From Paenibacillus sp. PK3_47 (lineage in GTDB: Bacteria; Bacillota; Bacilli; Paenibacillales; Paenibacillaceae): DNA of 64,000 nt. Below, piece after piece: positions 1 through 7,449 of the stretch. Below the pieces are notes generated by a model. That model had not been told where the DNA came from, ran no database searches, and saw only the letters and a list, made by a program, of their open reading frames with translations. How positions within the stretch are numbered: position 1 is the stretch's first letter; each line of letters opens with the position of its first letter. The stretch covers positions 2,790,001 through 2,854,000 of the forward strand of contig NZ_CP026029.1 of assembly GCF_023520895.1 (NCBI RefSeq), in the 5' to 3' direction. The position numbers and the translations under genes were made by a program.

Positions 1-328
1 CCTCAGCCGCCTGAACTACAGCTTTTACAAAGAGGTGACCCATTCCCTGACCGCATAGATCCGGGCGCATCCCAATCCCCAGGCGGACCACACCCTCCAT
101 AGGAAACAGCTGGGCAAAACCGCACAGCACTTTCTGATCGTTAACTACAGAGACATATTGTTCACTGCGGAGGCCGGGATCACCGAACTCAATCCCCAGA
201 GCCTCCATCTGGTCCCAGGGCATCCATTCATAAATATTGTAAGGAGGTTTATAATTCCACTCACAGATCTCCCGGGCGTGATGGACCTCCATAGGCACTA
301 CATGAAAAGTAACGGGGGAGCTGATCAT
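1..328 (-). CDS. GNAT-family N-acetyltransferase, C-terminus beyond window edge
   Basis: Reading the minus strand from an ATG at 328 gives an open frame of 109 codons that runs off the left edge. A GGAGG lies about 11 nt upstream of the ATG. The translation ends with a segment V-x-L-G-I-G-M-R-P-D-L-C-G-Q-G-M-G, which matches the acetyl-CoA binding motif A (R/Q-x-x-G-x-G/A) of GNAT acetyltransferases, so the visible part covers the N-terminal half and the cofactor loop. The substrate cannot be told. The plus-strand frame opposite it is an antisense shadow. The gene appears monocistronic: the next gene on the same strand ends in a strong terminator at 489-542. Confidence 0.8.
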   Translation of the reverse strand, partial: MISSPVTFHVVPMEVHHAREICEWNYKPPYNIYEWMPWDQMEALGIEFGDPGLRSEQYVSVVNDQKVLCGFAQLFPMEGVVRLGIGMRPDLCGQGMGHLFVKAVVQAAE

Positions 329-488
329 AATGCAGCCGGCCTCCTTTTCTCGGGATTTAAGCCTGATATATCTAGATTATATCCAAAAACAAAGCTGTAC
401 GACGCGCTAAAAAATATTTTACGGAAATGAAAAAAATGGGAGTTACTGCTGTTTGGCGGGGAAAGAGAAGGGTAAATAATGTTATAGA

Positions 489-542
489 CAAAAAAACAGG
501 CCCTCCCCAAGATTTCGGCAAAAATCCTGGAAAAGAGCCTGT
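489..542 (-). terminator. Rho-independent terminator of first NlpC/P60 gene
   Basis: On the minus strand a long hairpin (ACAGGC...GCCTGT outer stem, with further pairing inside) is followed directly by a run of seven T. It lies about 12 nt past the stop codon of the NlpC/P60 gene ending at 554. Confidence 0.8.
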
Positions 543-553
543 AACCATGCAGC

Positions 554-1045
554 TTACTGCACGTCGTCATTATCTTCGGAGTCAGCAGCGACTTCCTTGT
601 AAGCGTCTGTGCTCATGATGCGTTTGGCGCCAACGTAGCGGTTGACGTAGTAGCTTTCACTCAGCGAACTAATGGTTACACCACGCGAGGAGGAAGCATG
701 CGCGAACTTGCCTTCTCCAACATAAATACCGACATGGGATACGCCCTTACCGCTTGTATTAAAGAATACAAGATCTCCAGGTCTCATCTCATCCTTGGCA
801 ATGGCCGTGCCCATTTGGTACTGGGAGCCGGATTGATGAGGAAGCTTGATCCCGATTTTATTAAAAACGTACATTGTAAATCCGGAGCAGTCAAAGCCGT
901 TAGTGGATACACCGCCGGATACATATTTAGTCCCGATGGCACTGTCGATCACTTTATCCATTTTGGAATCAGCGGAAGCGCTTGCGGCTCCAAGGGTAAA
1001 GATAATGGAAAAGCTTAGTACTGCTGCTGCTAACTTCTTCTTCAA
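554..1045 (-). CDS. NlpC/P60 cell-wall endopeptidase (secreted)
   Basis: 163 residues with a TTG start at 1045, chosen because GGAAGGGG lies 9 nt upstream. Residues 1-26 form a signal peptide (KKK, hydrophobic core, A-S-A). The remainder is a single NlpC/P60 papain-like domain, expected to cleave gamma-D-glutamyl-meso-diaminopimelate (or similar) bonds in peptidoglycan stem peptides. Catalytic Cys is C53 in D-C-S-G-F, then H103 in S-H-V-G-I-Y and H115 in K-F-A-H. No SH3 or LysM binding domain is present, so it is a minimal hydrolase. It is preceded by a c-di-AMP riboswitch and has a close paralogue immediately upstream (1546-2034), also riboswitch-controlled. The short acidic tail (residues about 150-163) is absent from the paralogue. 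Confidence 0.9.
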   Translation of the reverse strand: MKKKLAAAVLSFSIIFTLGAASASADSKMDKVIDSAIGTKYVSGGVSTNGFDCSGFTMYVFNKIGIKLPHQSGSQYQMGTAIAKDEMRPGDLVFFNTSGKGVSHVGIYVGEGKFAHASSSRGVTISSLSESYYVNRYVGAKRIMSTDAYKEVAADSEDNDDVQ

Positions 1046-1065
1046 AAGTAGATACCCCTTCCAAA

Positions 1066-1185
1066 TGCCTACGAGGTTAGCTTAAGGGTTCGGTTGAAGG
1101 TCCCCTATGACCCCTCTGTGAATAGGAGGTCAATTCACCCAAAGTTGGTTCCCCCGTTTCCCTAAACGTTAGGGAACTCGGCATG
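1066..1185 (-). promoter_or_regulatory. ydaO/yuaA-type cyclic di-AMP riboswitch
   Basis: The minus strand carries, in order, the conserved blocks of the ydaO class: GCCGAGTTCCC, GGGGGAACCA, TTGGGTGAATTGACC, ATAGGGGACCTTC, and the 3' signature CCGAACCC-TTAAGCTAACCTCGTAGGC. It ends about 10 nt before the ribosome binding site of the NlpC/P60 gene. This class is known to bind cyclic di-AMP and typically reduces expression of cell-wall hydrolase and osmolyte-transport genes when the ligand is abundant. A plausible promoter (TTGTAA, 16 nt, TACAAT) lies upstream at about 1215-1245. A near-copy precedes the next hydrolase gene. Confidence 0.92.
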
Positions 1186-1459
1186 ACTGTTGATTAGGAT
1201 TAGCTGCCGTTCAATACATGACAAAACGATTGTAAAGACCGGATGAATAATTACAAAAATGTTACTATAACTTCACTGCGATTATTGTAGCAAAGAAGGA
1301 AGCACTTGGCAATCACTTAAAACATATTAATGCAGAATATATGCCTGGTTGAAAGCTTGACTTTGCAGAAAAGACAAGGGTTTTGAATTTTTTTACATAA
1401 TGCTGTTTCAGGGCTCCTGAATGAGTGTATAGGTATAATAAGGAAATACAAAAGGAAAA

Positions 1460-1496
1460 ACCCGGAACTGATTACGGCAATAATCAATTCACGGGT
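1460..1496 (-). terminator. Rho-independent terminator of second NlpC/P60 gene
   Basis: On the minus strand: ACCCG...TGATTA / TAATCA...CGGGT stem with a TTGCCG-like loop, followed by TTTTTCC. It lies 50 nt past the stop of the gene ending at 1546 and insulates it from the downstream riboswitch unit. Confidence 0.8.
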
Positions 1497-1545
1497 CTCT
1501 ATAAGTTATATTTGTTTATTAGAGGAATAAGTATTCGGGGAGAGT

Positions 1546-2034
1546 TCAATCGTAAGCGACAGCCTTGTAAGCTGTTGTGCTCATTACGCGTTTGGCGCCA
1601 ACGTAGCGTTTGGACCAGTACGAATTGCTCATCGATGTGATGGTTACACCGCGTGAACTGGAAGACTGTGCAAATTTATTGTTTCCGACATAAATACCGA
1701 CATGGGATACGCCGCTGCCAAAGGTATTGAAGAATACCAGGTCGCCGGACCGCAGATTGCTCTTCGATACAGCTGTACCCATGCTATATTGTGCTTTGGA
1801 TGTGCGGGGCAGAGTAAGCCCGATGCTCTTGAATACGTATCTGGTGAATCCGGAACAGTCAAAACCGGCGGTGCTTGTACCTCCGAATTTATATGTAGTT
1901 CCAAGGGTTTTTGTGATAACAGCATCCATCTTGGAGTCTGCAGATGCACTTCCTGCTCCTGCTCCCAGTGTGAAGGCCAACACAAGCCCTAATGCTGCTG
2001 CGGTGACTTTTTTCTTAAAGCTATGACTTTTCAA
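1546..2034 (-). CDS. NlpC/P60 cell-wall endopeptidase (secreted), paralogue
   Basis: 162 residues with a TTG start at 2034; GGAAGGAG sits 8 nt upstream. An in-frame TTG at 2052 would place the ribosome site inside the protein, so it was not used. Signal peptide is about residues 1-32 (K-K-K, AAALGLVLAF, A-S-A). A single NlpC/P60 domain follows with C60 (D-C-S-G-F) and H111 (S-H-V-G-I-Y). The third catalytic position, His115 in the neighbour, is Gln123 here (K-F-A-Q); polar residues other than His are tolerated at this site in the family, but the pair clearly differs. Same architecture and same riboswitch type as the gene at 554-1045, consistent with duplication of a whole riboswitch-gene unit. 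Confidence 0.9.
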   Translation of the reverse strand: MKSHSFKKKVTAAALGLVLAFTLGAGAGSASADSKMDAVITKTLGTTYKFGGTSTAGFDCSGFTRYVFKSIGLTLPRTSKAQYSMGTAVSKSNLRSGDLVFFNTFGSGVSHVGIYVGNNKFAQSSSSRGVTITSMSNSYWSKRYVGAKRVMSTTAYKAVAYD

Positions 2035-2049
2035 AAGATGTACTCCTTC

Positions 2050-2168
2050 CAAGGCCTGCGAGGTTAGCTTAAGGATTCGGTAGAAGGTTCCCCTATGATC
2101 ACTCTAAAGCGAGATCAATTCACCCAAAATATGGTTCCCCCACTTCCCGGTGCTGGGAATTTGGCGTG
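2050..2168 (-). promoter_or_regulatory. ydaO/yuaA-type cyclic di-AMP riboswitch, second copy
   Basis: Minus strand shows the same blocks as the copy at 1066-1185: GCCAAATTCCC, GGGGGAACCA, TTGGGTGAATTGATC, ATAGGGGAACCTTC, CCGAATCC-TTAAGCTAACCTCGCAGGC. The 3' end abuts the Shine-Dalgarno of the NlpC/P60 gene at 1546-2034. Variable stem sequences differ from copy 1 while ligand-binding blocks are conserved, as expected for two functional aptamers. Confidence 0.92.
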
Positions 2169-2336
2169 TTATGCACCAGAATAGTGTCGTTGCGTTAAGG
2201 TCAAATGTCTAAGCTTACATAAATTCAGACGAAATAGTTTCAAAAGATTACAAAGTTGTTACTAGTGGTACAGGCATTATTGTAACAGAGGTTTTACAGT
2301 TTTGCAAATAAACTAAATCACTTTGTAACCGGCAAA

Positions 2337-2370
2337 AGAGTCACGCCCCTGATGCAGGGGCAGTGACTCT
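2337..2370 (-). terminator. Rho-independent terminator of the M1 peptidase/membrane protein operon
   Basis: AGAGTCAC / GTGACTCT outer stem with GCCCCTG / CAGGGGC inner stem, followed by TTTT on the minus strand, 28 nt past the stop at 2398. Confidence 0.85.
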
Positions 2371-2397
2371 ATGTATTATGCCAGGCAGGCAGAGAAA

Positions 2398-3231
2398 TTA
2401 TTGTGGAAATGTTTTGCTGCGCCATAGCTGATATTGAGCGGCAATATCCCACATTTTGAACAGCGTTGAGGGGAGCGGTGAACATTGGCGGATAAGGAGT
2501 GCGGGCAGGCCAGGAAGCAAAAATGCAGCGACTCCGTTCAGCAGCCAGAGAAGAAGTCCTCCTGCAATGAACACTGCTGACACGCCGATAGATGAAATCA
2601 GGACTTTGCAGAATACAAGGAGCGAGGACAGTATGCCTGTCCCTCCGGTGTATCCAAACTGCATGTACAGCAGCATTAAGCGGACCAGATACAGGTACAC
2701 CAGCCAGGCAAGAACATAAGGAACCAGCTTCAGAAGCAGTTTATAGTCAAAAATTCCGCTGAGCAGCAGCGTGTATATTTTGGGAAACAGGAAGTACAGG
2801 GGCAGGGCGGCCAGTATCCATTCCGCTATGCTGAAGAGCAGCACCGGAAGCCCGTACAGCCTCATGCCCGGGAAAAAGAACAGCCCGCGTTCCCCCTTTC
2901 GCTCCTGATGAAGCTCATGCAGCAGTCCGGCGCGGATAAAAGGGGAGAGCAGCAGCCGCAGCACAGACAGTGCCAGCAGCATCCAGATCCAGCGCTGTAC
3001 ATCAGGATCTGCGCTAAGCGCCATCTGCCCCTCAATGTAATACAGCAGCCTGCCGGTTGAGCTTCCCCCCGCATGGGCATCAGGATAATGCAGCAGCAGC
3101 GGGACGATGGCTGACTTTACGAATTTGTACATGAAATAGCCCCAGAGCAGCCGGTAAATGAACAGCAGAATTAAGATATAGAATTGCTCTTTCATACTGT
3201 ACCAGCTGCGGATTATCGATCTTTTCACCAT
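2398..3231 (-). CDS. Polytopic membrane protein of unknown function
   Basis: 277 residues, ATG at 3231. The start is 8 nt after the stop of the upstream metallopeptidase gene; the ribosome site GAGGTGA overlaps that stop (translational coupling). I do not recognise the family. Hydrophobic stretches at about residues 15-45, 80-100, 120-150, 165-190, 195-225 and 225-250 suggest five or six membrane helices; the termini are basic. Because it is tightly coupled to a membrane-anchored M1-type peptidase, it may be a membrane partner or assembly factor for it, but that is inference from context only. It contains no cysteine-rich, ATPase or transporter signature that I can see. Confidence 0.75.
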   Translation of the reverse strand: MVKRSIIRSWYSMKEQFYILILLFIYRLLWGYFMYKFVKSAIVPLLLHYPDAHAGGSSTGRLLYYIEGQMALSADPDVQRWIWMLLALSVLRLLLSPFIRAGLLHELHQERKGERGLFFFPGMRLYGLPVLLFSIAEWILAALPLYFLFPKIYTLLLSGIFDYKLLLKLVPYVLAWLVYLYLVRLMLLYMQFGYTGGTGILSSLLVFCKVLISSIGVSAVFIAGGLLLWLLNGVAAFLLPGLPALLIRQCSPLPSTLFKMWDIAAQYQLWRSKTFPQ

Positions 3232-3239
3232 TGTTCACC

Positions 3240-5252
3240 TCACCAGACAAGAGTTCCGAGCAGGGTTTCAATCAGGTTGGTTACACTAAGCGTCCAGCGG
3301 GAGAGTGTCTTCGGCTCCAGCTCGGCCAGTCTGAAATTGTTGAGATGCCTGCTTTCCAGCAGAACGGAATGCTCCGGATTAATCTCTGCCGACAGGAGAG
3401 GCGCTTTGTAGGACAGCTGAAATGTCGTTTCCTTTCTCTCACCGTTCCAGATCTGCTGTACTGTATAACCGTCTGTAAAGGTGAATTTTACAGGCACTTT
3501 TCCGTAATCTGTCCCTTTATTGCTGACCTTGACTGCAGATTTATAGCTTGAGGTTTCACCGGCAGCCTTTTTTGGGGCAGAGACTTTAATCTGATCTACT
3601 GAAAAATCCGGGGAACCGCCGCTGTATACATACTGGTCAAAATAGTCCTGCCATGACTTCTTGGTGACCTTCTCCACAATTTTTTGGAAATCTGCTGTAG
3701 ACGGATGACGGAAGCGGTACTTGCGGGAGTAAGCGGACATAATAGCGTCCATAGTCTTGATTCCCACCTGCTGCTCCATGTCTTTAAGTACCAGCTTGCC
3801 GCGGATATACACATTTCTGCTGTAAGCATCCCCGGGTGTGTACTTCCACGTCTCAAGATTAAGCGGCTGTGAAGAGGTCACCAGGCTCGCCTGCAAAGGC
3901 AGGTTGGCAGATACCCCATACTCCTGCTCCATCAGCCTGTCTTCCGCATAGGAGGTGAAGCTCTCGTCCAGCCAGGCCTCCTCAAACTCGTTATTTGCCA
4001 CCAGGCCATAAAAATATTGATGGCCAATTTCATGGATAACTGTACGCTCCAGTGAAAGGCCGGGTGATGCCTCAGCGGCGCCAAAGGCGGTAATGAGCGT
4101 AGGATACTCCATTCCGCCTGCACCGTTGCCCTCCTTGGGCGGGACGACAATTGACAGCGTGGAGTAAGGGTAAGGGCCATACCACTTGCTGAAGTGGGTC
4201 AGAGCCGCCTTGGCAGCCTGGAAATAACGCTCCTGCAGATCTTTATGCAGAGGGTCCAGGTAGAGCTTGATTCTTACGCCGGGCACCTCAGGGGTGGAGA
4301 AAGCCTCCTCAGCGACTACGAAGTCGGGCGAGGCTGCCCAGGCAAAGTCATGCACATCATCCGCATAGAACTGGTAAATCTTCCGGTTCTGATGGATTCT
4401 GGCGCTTTTAACGGGAAAGCCGGTGGCTCCCACAATGTAATCAGGAGGCACTGCAATTGTTACATTGAAGATGCCGAAGTCGCTGTAAAACTCGGAGGTG
4501 CCGTGATATTGGTGCAAATCCCAACCCTCTTCTTTATTTCCGCGGGTTCCCGCAGGCTCATAAACGCTCAGCTTGGGAAACCATTGTCCGGCCATGACAA
4601 AGTCATCTGAAACCCCCATACGGGCGAATATTTTGGGCAGCTTGACCTCAAACTGGAGCTTCAGGGTTACACTTTCTCCGCCGTTAACGGGCTGCGGGAG
4701 GTGTACCTTTACAAGCGTCCGGTCATTGACGTTGCCGTCGTCCGGCTGCACATATTGCAGCCGCTGCATCAGCGATATTCCTTCTGTAGTCCGCAGGTCG
4801 GTCAGCTTCATGCTGCCGAACCCGTCGGCAGGCATGGTATCCCCGCGGAGTTCCCCGCCGGATTCTTTCATGAAGGTGGTGTTGTCCGAGGCAAAGGCAT
4901 TAGGATAGAGATGAAAGTAGAGCTCCTGGACCGGTGTCCGGCCGGGGTGGGTCCAGGTCACGGTCTCGGAGGCTTTCAGGGAGCCGGATTCCGGAAGCAG
5001 CTGAACATCAAGATGATACTCCACGACCCGCTTGCTGAGTGCCTGGGACACCGGAGGGGGCGTGCTTTCGGGAAGAACAGGCTGTACCGCCTTGGATTGC
5101 TGGACGGCCGGGGGGGACTTGGCCTCTTTTGGAGCAGCGGCAACTGGACTTTCAGGGCTATGCCCTGAAAGGACCCATAAGGTGACCCCCAGCAGAGTGA
5201 GGGCGGCCAGGGCCATACAAGTGATCAGGTACTTTAATGACAGTGGCTTCAT
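3240..5252 (-). CDS. Membrane-anchored M1-family metallopeptidase
   Basis: 670 residues, ATG at 5252. An N-terminal transmembrane/signal-anchor (about residues 10-30) is followed by a Pro/Ala-rich linker to about residue 70. The peptidase core shows the M1 zinc site H407-E-I-G-H411 with a second zinc ligand Glu430 exactly 18 residues on (L-D-E-S), and the substrate-binding G-x-M-E-Y motif near residue 380 (G-A-G-G-M-E-Y-P). These are the hallmarks of gluzincin aminopeptidases, which remove N-terminal residues from peptides. The C-terminal 150 residues look beta-rich. The active site is expected outside the membrane. First gene of a two-gene operon with the membrane protein at 2398-3231, and divergent from the ywhD-like gene. 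Confidence 0.9.
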   Translation of the reverse strand: MKPLSLKYLITCMALAALTLLGVTLWVLSGHSPESPVAAAPKEAKSPPAVQQSKAVQPVLPESTPPPVSQALSKRVVEYHLDVQLLPESGSLKASETVTWTHPGRTPVQELYFHLYPNAFASDNTTFMKESGGELRGDTMPADGFGSMKLTDLRTTEGISLMQRLQYVQPDDGNVNDRTLVKVHLPQPVNGGESVTLKLQFEVKLPKIFARMGVSDDFVMAGQWFPKLSVYEPAGTRGNKEEGWDLHQYHGTSEFYSDFGIFNVTIAVPPDYIVGATGFPVKSARIHQNRKIYQFYADDVHDFAWAASPDFVVAEEAFSTPEVPGVRIKLYLDPLHKDLQERYFQAAKAALTHFSKWYGPYPYSTLSIVVPPKEGNGAGGMEYPTLITAFGAAEASPGLSLERTVIHEIGHQYFYGLVANNEFEEAWLDESFTSYAEDRLMEQEYGVSANLPLQASLVTSSQPLNLETWKYTPGDAYSRNVYIRGKLVLKDMEQQVGIKTMDAIMSAYSRKYRFRHPSTADFQKIVEKVTKKSWQDYFDQYVYSGGSPDFSVDQIKVSAPKKAAGETSSYKSAVKVSNKGTDYGKVPVKFTFTDGYTVQQIWNGERKETTFQLSYKAPLLSAEINPEHSVLLESRHLNNFRLAELEPKTLSRWTLSVTNLIETLLGTLVW

Positions 5253-5356
5253 ACTGTAATTCCTCCCGTGACAAGCATCTACGGGATGTATATGTTTGCA
5301 TTCGCCGCATTATTAGCTAAAATTAAAATATTAGCAAAAGGGAAGGATGTGCACAT

Positions 5357-5863
5357 GTGGATAACATACAGCCGGAGGGCAAAAAGCAGATTGCCTTAAA
5401 TATTGTGAATGCCAAGAGCAAACATAAAGGTTTTGGAGCAGGCTCCATCGATCTGAACAACGTATCGCCTGTAATTATTGACGGTGGGGAAGCCATTATC
5501 GATATCGGTGCAATGCATGCCAAGAGCAAGGTTGAAAAGGGGATTAAATTCTCCATGAACCGTGAGGATGTGCCGAACGGCCGGCAGGTCTGGCTGGTCT
5601 GGGTGGCGGTGGACCGTTCACCGGAGGGGCAATTCTACGGCGGGATCACCGCCTGTGAAATGTGGATTGACACTGAAGCGCGCCGCGGCTGGAAGATTCT
5701 TGCCGATCATGTCAACAAGCTTGATGGGGCCCTGAAGCGGAAGGTAATCCTTGAGGGGCTGGGGGATGCGGAGAAGGCGGCGCTGAAAGCCCTGCTGATT
5801 TCTCATAATGAGGACTGGTGGAACGCCTCGCCGGAAGCGCTGCGGGCCGCTTTGTCGGAATAA
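5357..5863 (+). CDS. ywhD: YwhD-family protein
   Basis: 168 residues with GTG start at 5357 (GGGAAGGA upstream); the overlapping ATG at 5355 is in another frame and stops early. The sequence around residues 25-60 (G-F-G-A-G-S, V-I-I-D-x-G-E-A, D-I-G-A-M-H-A-K-S) matches my recollection of B. subtilis YwhD, a small soluble protein of unknown function. In B. subtilis ywhD sits beside the penicillin-binding protein gene pbpG (ywhE); here a class A PBP gene lies 1.6 kb away with mpg and an AbrB-type gene in between, so the neighbourhood is loosely retained. No catalytic motif, signal peptide or membrane segment is seen. Convergent with the AbrB-type gene, sharing a terminator. Confidence 0.8.
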   Translation: MDNIQPEGKKQIALNIVNAKSKHKGFGAGSIDLNNVSPVIIDGGEAIIDIGAMHAKSKVEKGIKFSMNREDVPNGRQVWLVWVAVDRSPEGQFYGGITACEMWIDTEARRGWKILADHVNKLDGALKRKVILEGLGDAEKAALKALLISHNEDWWNASPEALRAALSE

Positions 5864-5875
5864 GATTCTATATTT

Positions 5876-5913
5876 AAAGGCATGGTCCTCCTTCGGAAGG
5901 GCCATGCCTTTTT
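5876..5913. terminator. Bidirectional terminator between ywhD and the AbrB-type gene
   Basis: AAAGGCATGG...CCATGCCTTT stem with A-run on the left and T-run on the right, so it can terminate both convergent genes. Confidence 0.85.
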
Positions 5914-5936
5914 GAACGCCTGTACAGGCTGTAATG

Positions 5937-6413
5937 TTATAATGTTTTGCCCGCCGCGTTCATCTTCCGCTTCAACTGGCTTACTCTGGCCTGGCTGATC
6001 CCAAGCACCTCGGCAAGCTCCTTCTGGTTGGCATAGGGATGCTCGGCAATGGCCTTTTCCAGCCGCCGGCTCATCTCTTCTGTCTTTGTTCTCCGGCCCC
6101 CAGGGTTAATCTCCACGCTGTCTTCCACAGGGGTATGCGGCTGGACTGTCTCTTCGGCAGCCCGCCAGGGGTCACCCAGCTCCTTGAGACATTCGTTGCA
6201 GATAAATTGATCCTTATAGTAAGTTACTTGGTCGAGGCTTCTGCAAAAGGTGCATTCCGTTGAGGTGTACTTTCTGAGGACAATAATCTCATCATTCAGA
6301 ATGAAGAATTCAATAGGATCCCCAATGTCAATATTGCGGGTCATGCGGATTTCTACGGGAACCACAATTCTACCAAGACTGTCTAAACTCCGGATCATGC
6401 CTGTATCTTTCAT
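5937..6413 (-). CDS. AbrB/SpoVT-like DNA-binding protein with zinc-knuckle and C-terminal HTH
   Basis: 158 residues, ATG at 6413. Residues 5-50 are an AbrB/MazE/SpoVT swapped-hairpin domain (G-M-I-R-S-L-D-S-L-G-R-I-V-V-P pattern). It is followed by a four-cysteine knuckle, C54-x2-C57 and C72-x2-C75, likely binding zinc. After a variable linker (80-115) the C-terminus (about 125-155) reads as a helix-turn-helix, N-Q-K-E-L-A-E-V-L-G-I-S-Q-A-R-V-S-Q-L. AbrB itself lacks the last two modules, so this is a three-module transcription regulator, probably dimeric, with two potential DNA-binding elements. Its targets are unknown. Confidence 0.8.
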   Translation of the reverse strand: MKDTGMIRSLDSLGRIVVPVEIRMTRNIDIGDPIEFFILNDEIIVLRKYTSTECTFCRSLDQVTYYKDQFICNECLKELGDPWRAAEETVQPHTPVEDSVEINPGGRRTKTEEMSRRLEKAIAEHPYANQKELAEVLGISQARVSQLKRKMNAAGKTL

Positions 6414-6562
6414 CTCATGTCCCTCATTTACATCTTTATATTTTTTTGTGGATATCTACGATTATAGCAGTAAATGTAAGTTTAGAATACAGGAAAGCGC
6501 ATTCATAGAAAAGGGTTTCTCGCAGCCGGGAAGCGCTTACTGAATCACTTGTAGGGGATGAA

Positions 6563-6599
6563 AAGCCACTGCTTCTGGAGGTTCCAGAAGCAGTGGCTT
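6563..6599 (-). terminator. Rho-independent terminator of the DNA glycosylase gene
   Basis: AAGCCACTGCTTCTGG / CCAGAAGCAGTGGCTT perfect stem with short loop; on the minus strand followed by TTTTC. It lies about 65 nt past the stop at 6665. Confidence 0.85.
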
Positions 6600-6664
6600 A
6601 TTAGGGTTCATTACTTTTTACCCAATATTGCCGCTGCGAAACAGTAATAGTCATATTTACAAGC

Positions 6665-7351
6665 TTATTCCGGAGTAAACGGCTGTTCCAGCTTATCTTT
6701 GACAGAAACATAAGGGTTATTTCTGATGTAGAACCGCCAGGGAAGCCCGGCGTATTCTTCGGCATAGGGAATGTTGATACGCGGAGCCTGAACGATATCC
6801 AGAGATTCGGGGGAGTCGCCCTGCTCCAGCCAGATGGGGCCGCCATGTATGTCCAGACGGCTGCCGTTCAGGCTTTTATCGATGCGCAGTGCGCGGCACA
6901 GCTTGCCCGGGCCTCCGGAAAGGTCCGTTGGCTTCCGCAGGGCAATGTTCCTGTATGCTGCCATAAGCTTCGCATCGCCGGCTGTAACCGGCTCAACAGC
7001 ACGGATCAGAACGGCATGCGGATCGCCTTCGGCTGCGGTTACCACATTGAAGCAGTGATACATTCCATATATAAGATAGACATAGACGGTGCCGCCGCTG
7101 CTAAACATCACTTCAGTTCTGGAGGTACGGCGCCCCCCGAAGGCGTGACTGCCCTTGTCCCCGGCTCCGCCGTAGCTCTCTGTCTCCACGATGCGGCAGC
7201 GTATATCTCCATCCTCCGTGCGCCGGACTAAATGCTGGCCCAGAAGAAGCGGGGCAGCCTGCAGCGCCGGAAGGCTGTAAATCTCCGGCGGCAGTAGGGA
7301 GCCTCCCGGAGCCTGTCCGCTTTGGGCGCCCGGGCTGCTGTTCATATCCAT
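6665..7351 (-). CDS. mpg: 3-methyladenine DNA glycosylase (AAG/Mpg family)
   Basis: 228 residues, ATG at 7351 with AAAGGGG about 10 nt upstream; a second in-frame ATG two codons later is also possible. The core reads L-L-G-Q-x-L-V-R-R, then I-V-E-T-E-S-Y-G-G with the catalytic glutamate, D-K-G-S-H-A, the Y-V-Y-L-I-Y-G-M-Y-H-C-F-N-V-V motif, and G-P-G-K-L-C-R-A-L near residue 150. These are the conserved blocks of the AAG-type base excision repair glycosylases, which flip out and remove alkylated purines. Length is near the usual 190-230. The first 20 residues are poorly conserved and may be dispensable. Monocistronic, between the AbrB-type gene and the PBP gene. Confidence 0.92.
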   Translation of the reverse strand: MDMNSSPGAQSGQAPGGSLLPPEIYSLPALQAAPLLLGQHLVRRTEDGDIRCRIVETESYGGAGDKGSHAFGGRRTSRTEVMFSSGGTVYVYLIYGMYHCFNVVTAAEGDPHAVLIRAVEPVTAGDAKLMAAYRNIALRKPTDLSGGPGKLCRALRIDKSLNGSRLDIHGGPIWLEQGDSPESLDIVQAPRINIPYAEEYAGLPWRFYIRNNPYVSVKDKLEQPFTPE

Positions 7352-7449
7352 AGGTGAATGGCCCCTTTCCGCACGAAGCCGGGAAAATCACTGACTTCGC
7401 GTTTTAATGGCCCCATCGTACTCCAAGTGAGCCGGGGGCTGCAACCTTG

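Noticed and set aside
158..430. Plus-strand 90-codon frame at the left edge
   Set aside because: It is antisense to the GNAT gene, whose motif and ribosome site are clear on the minus strand.
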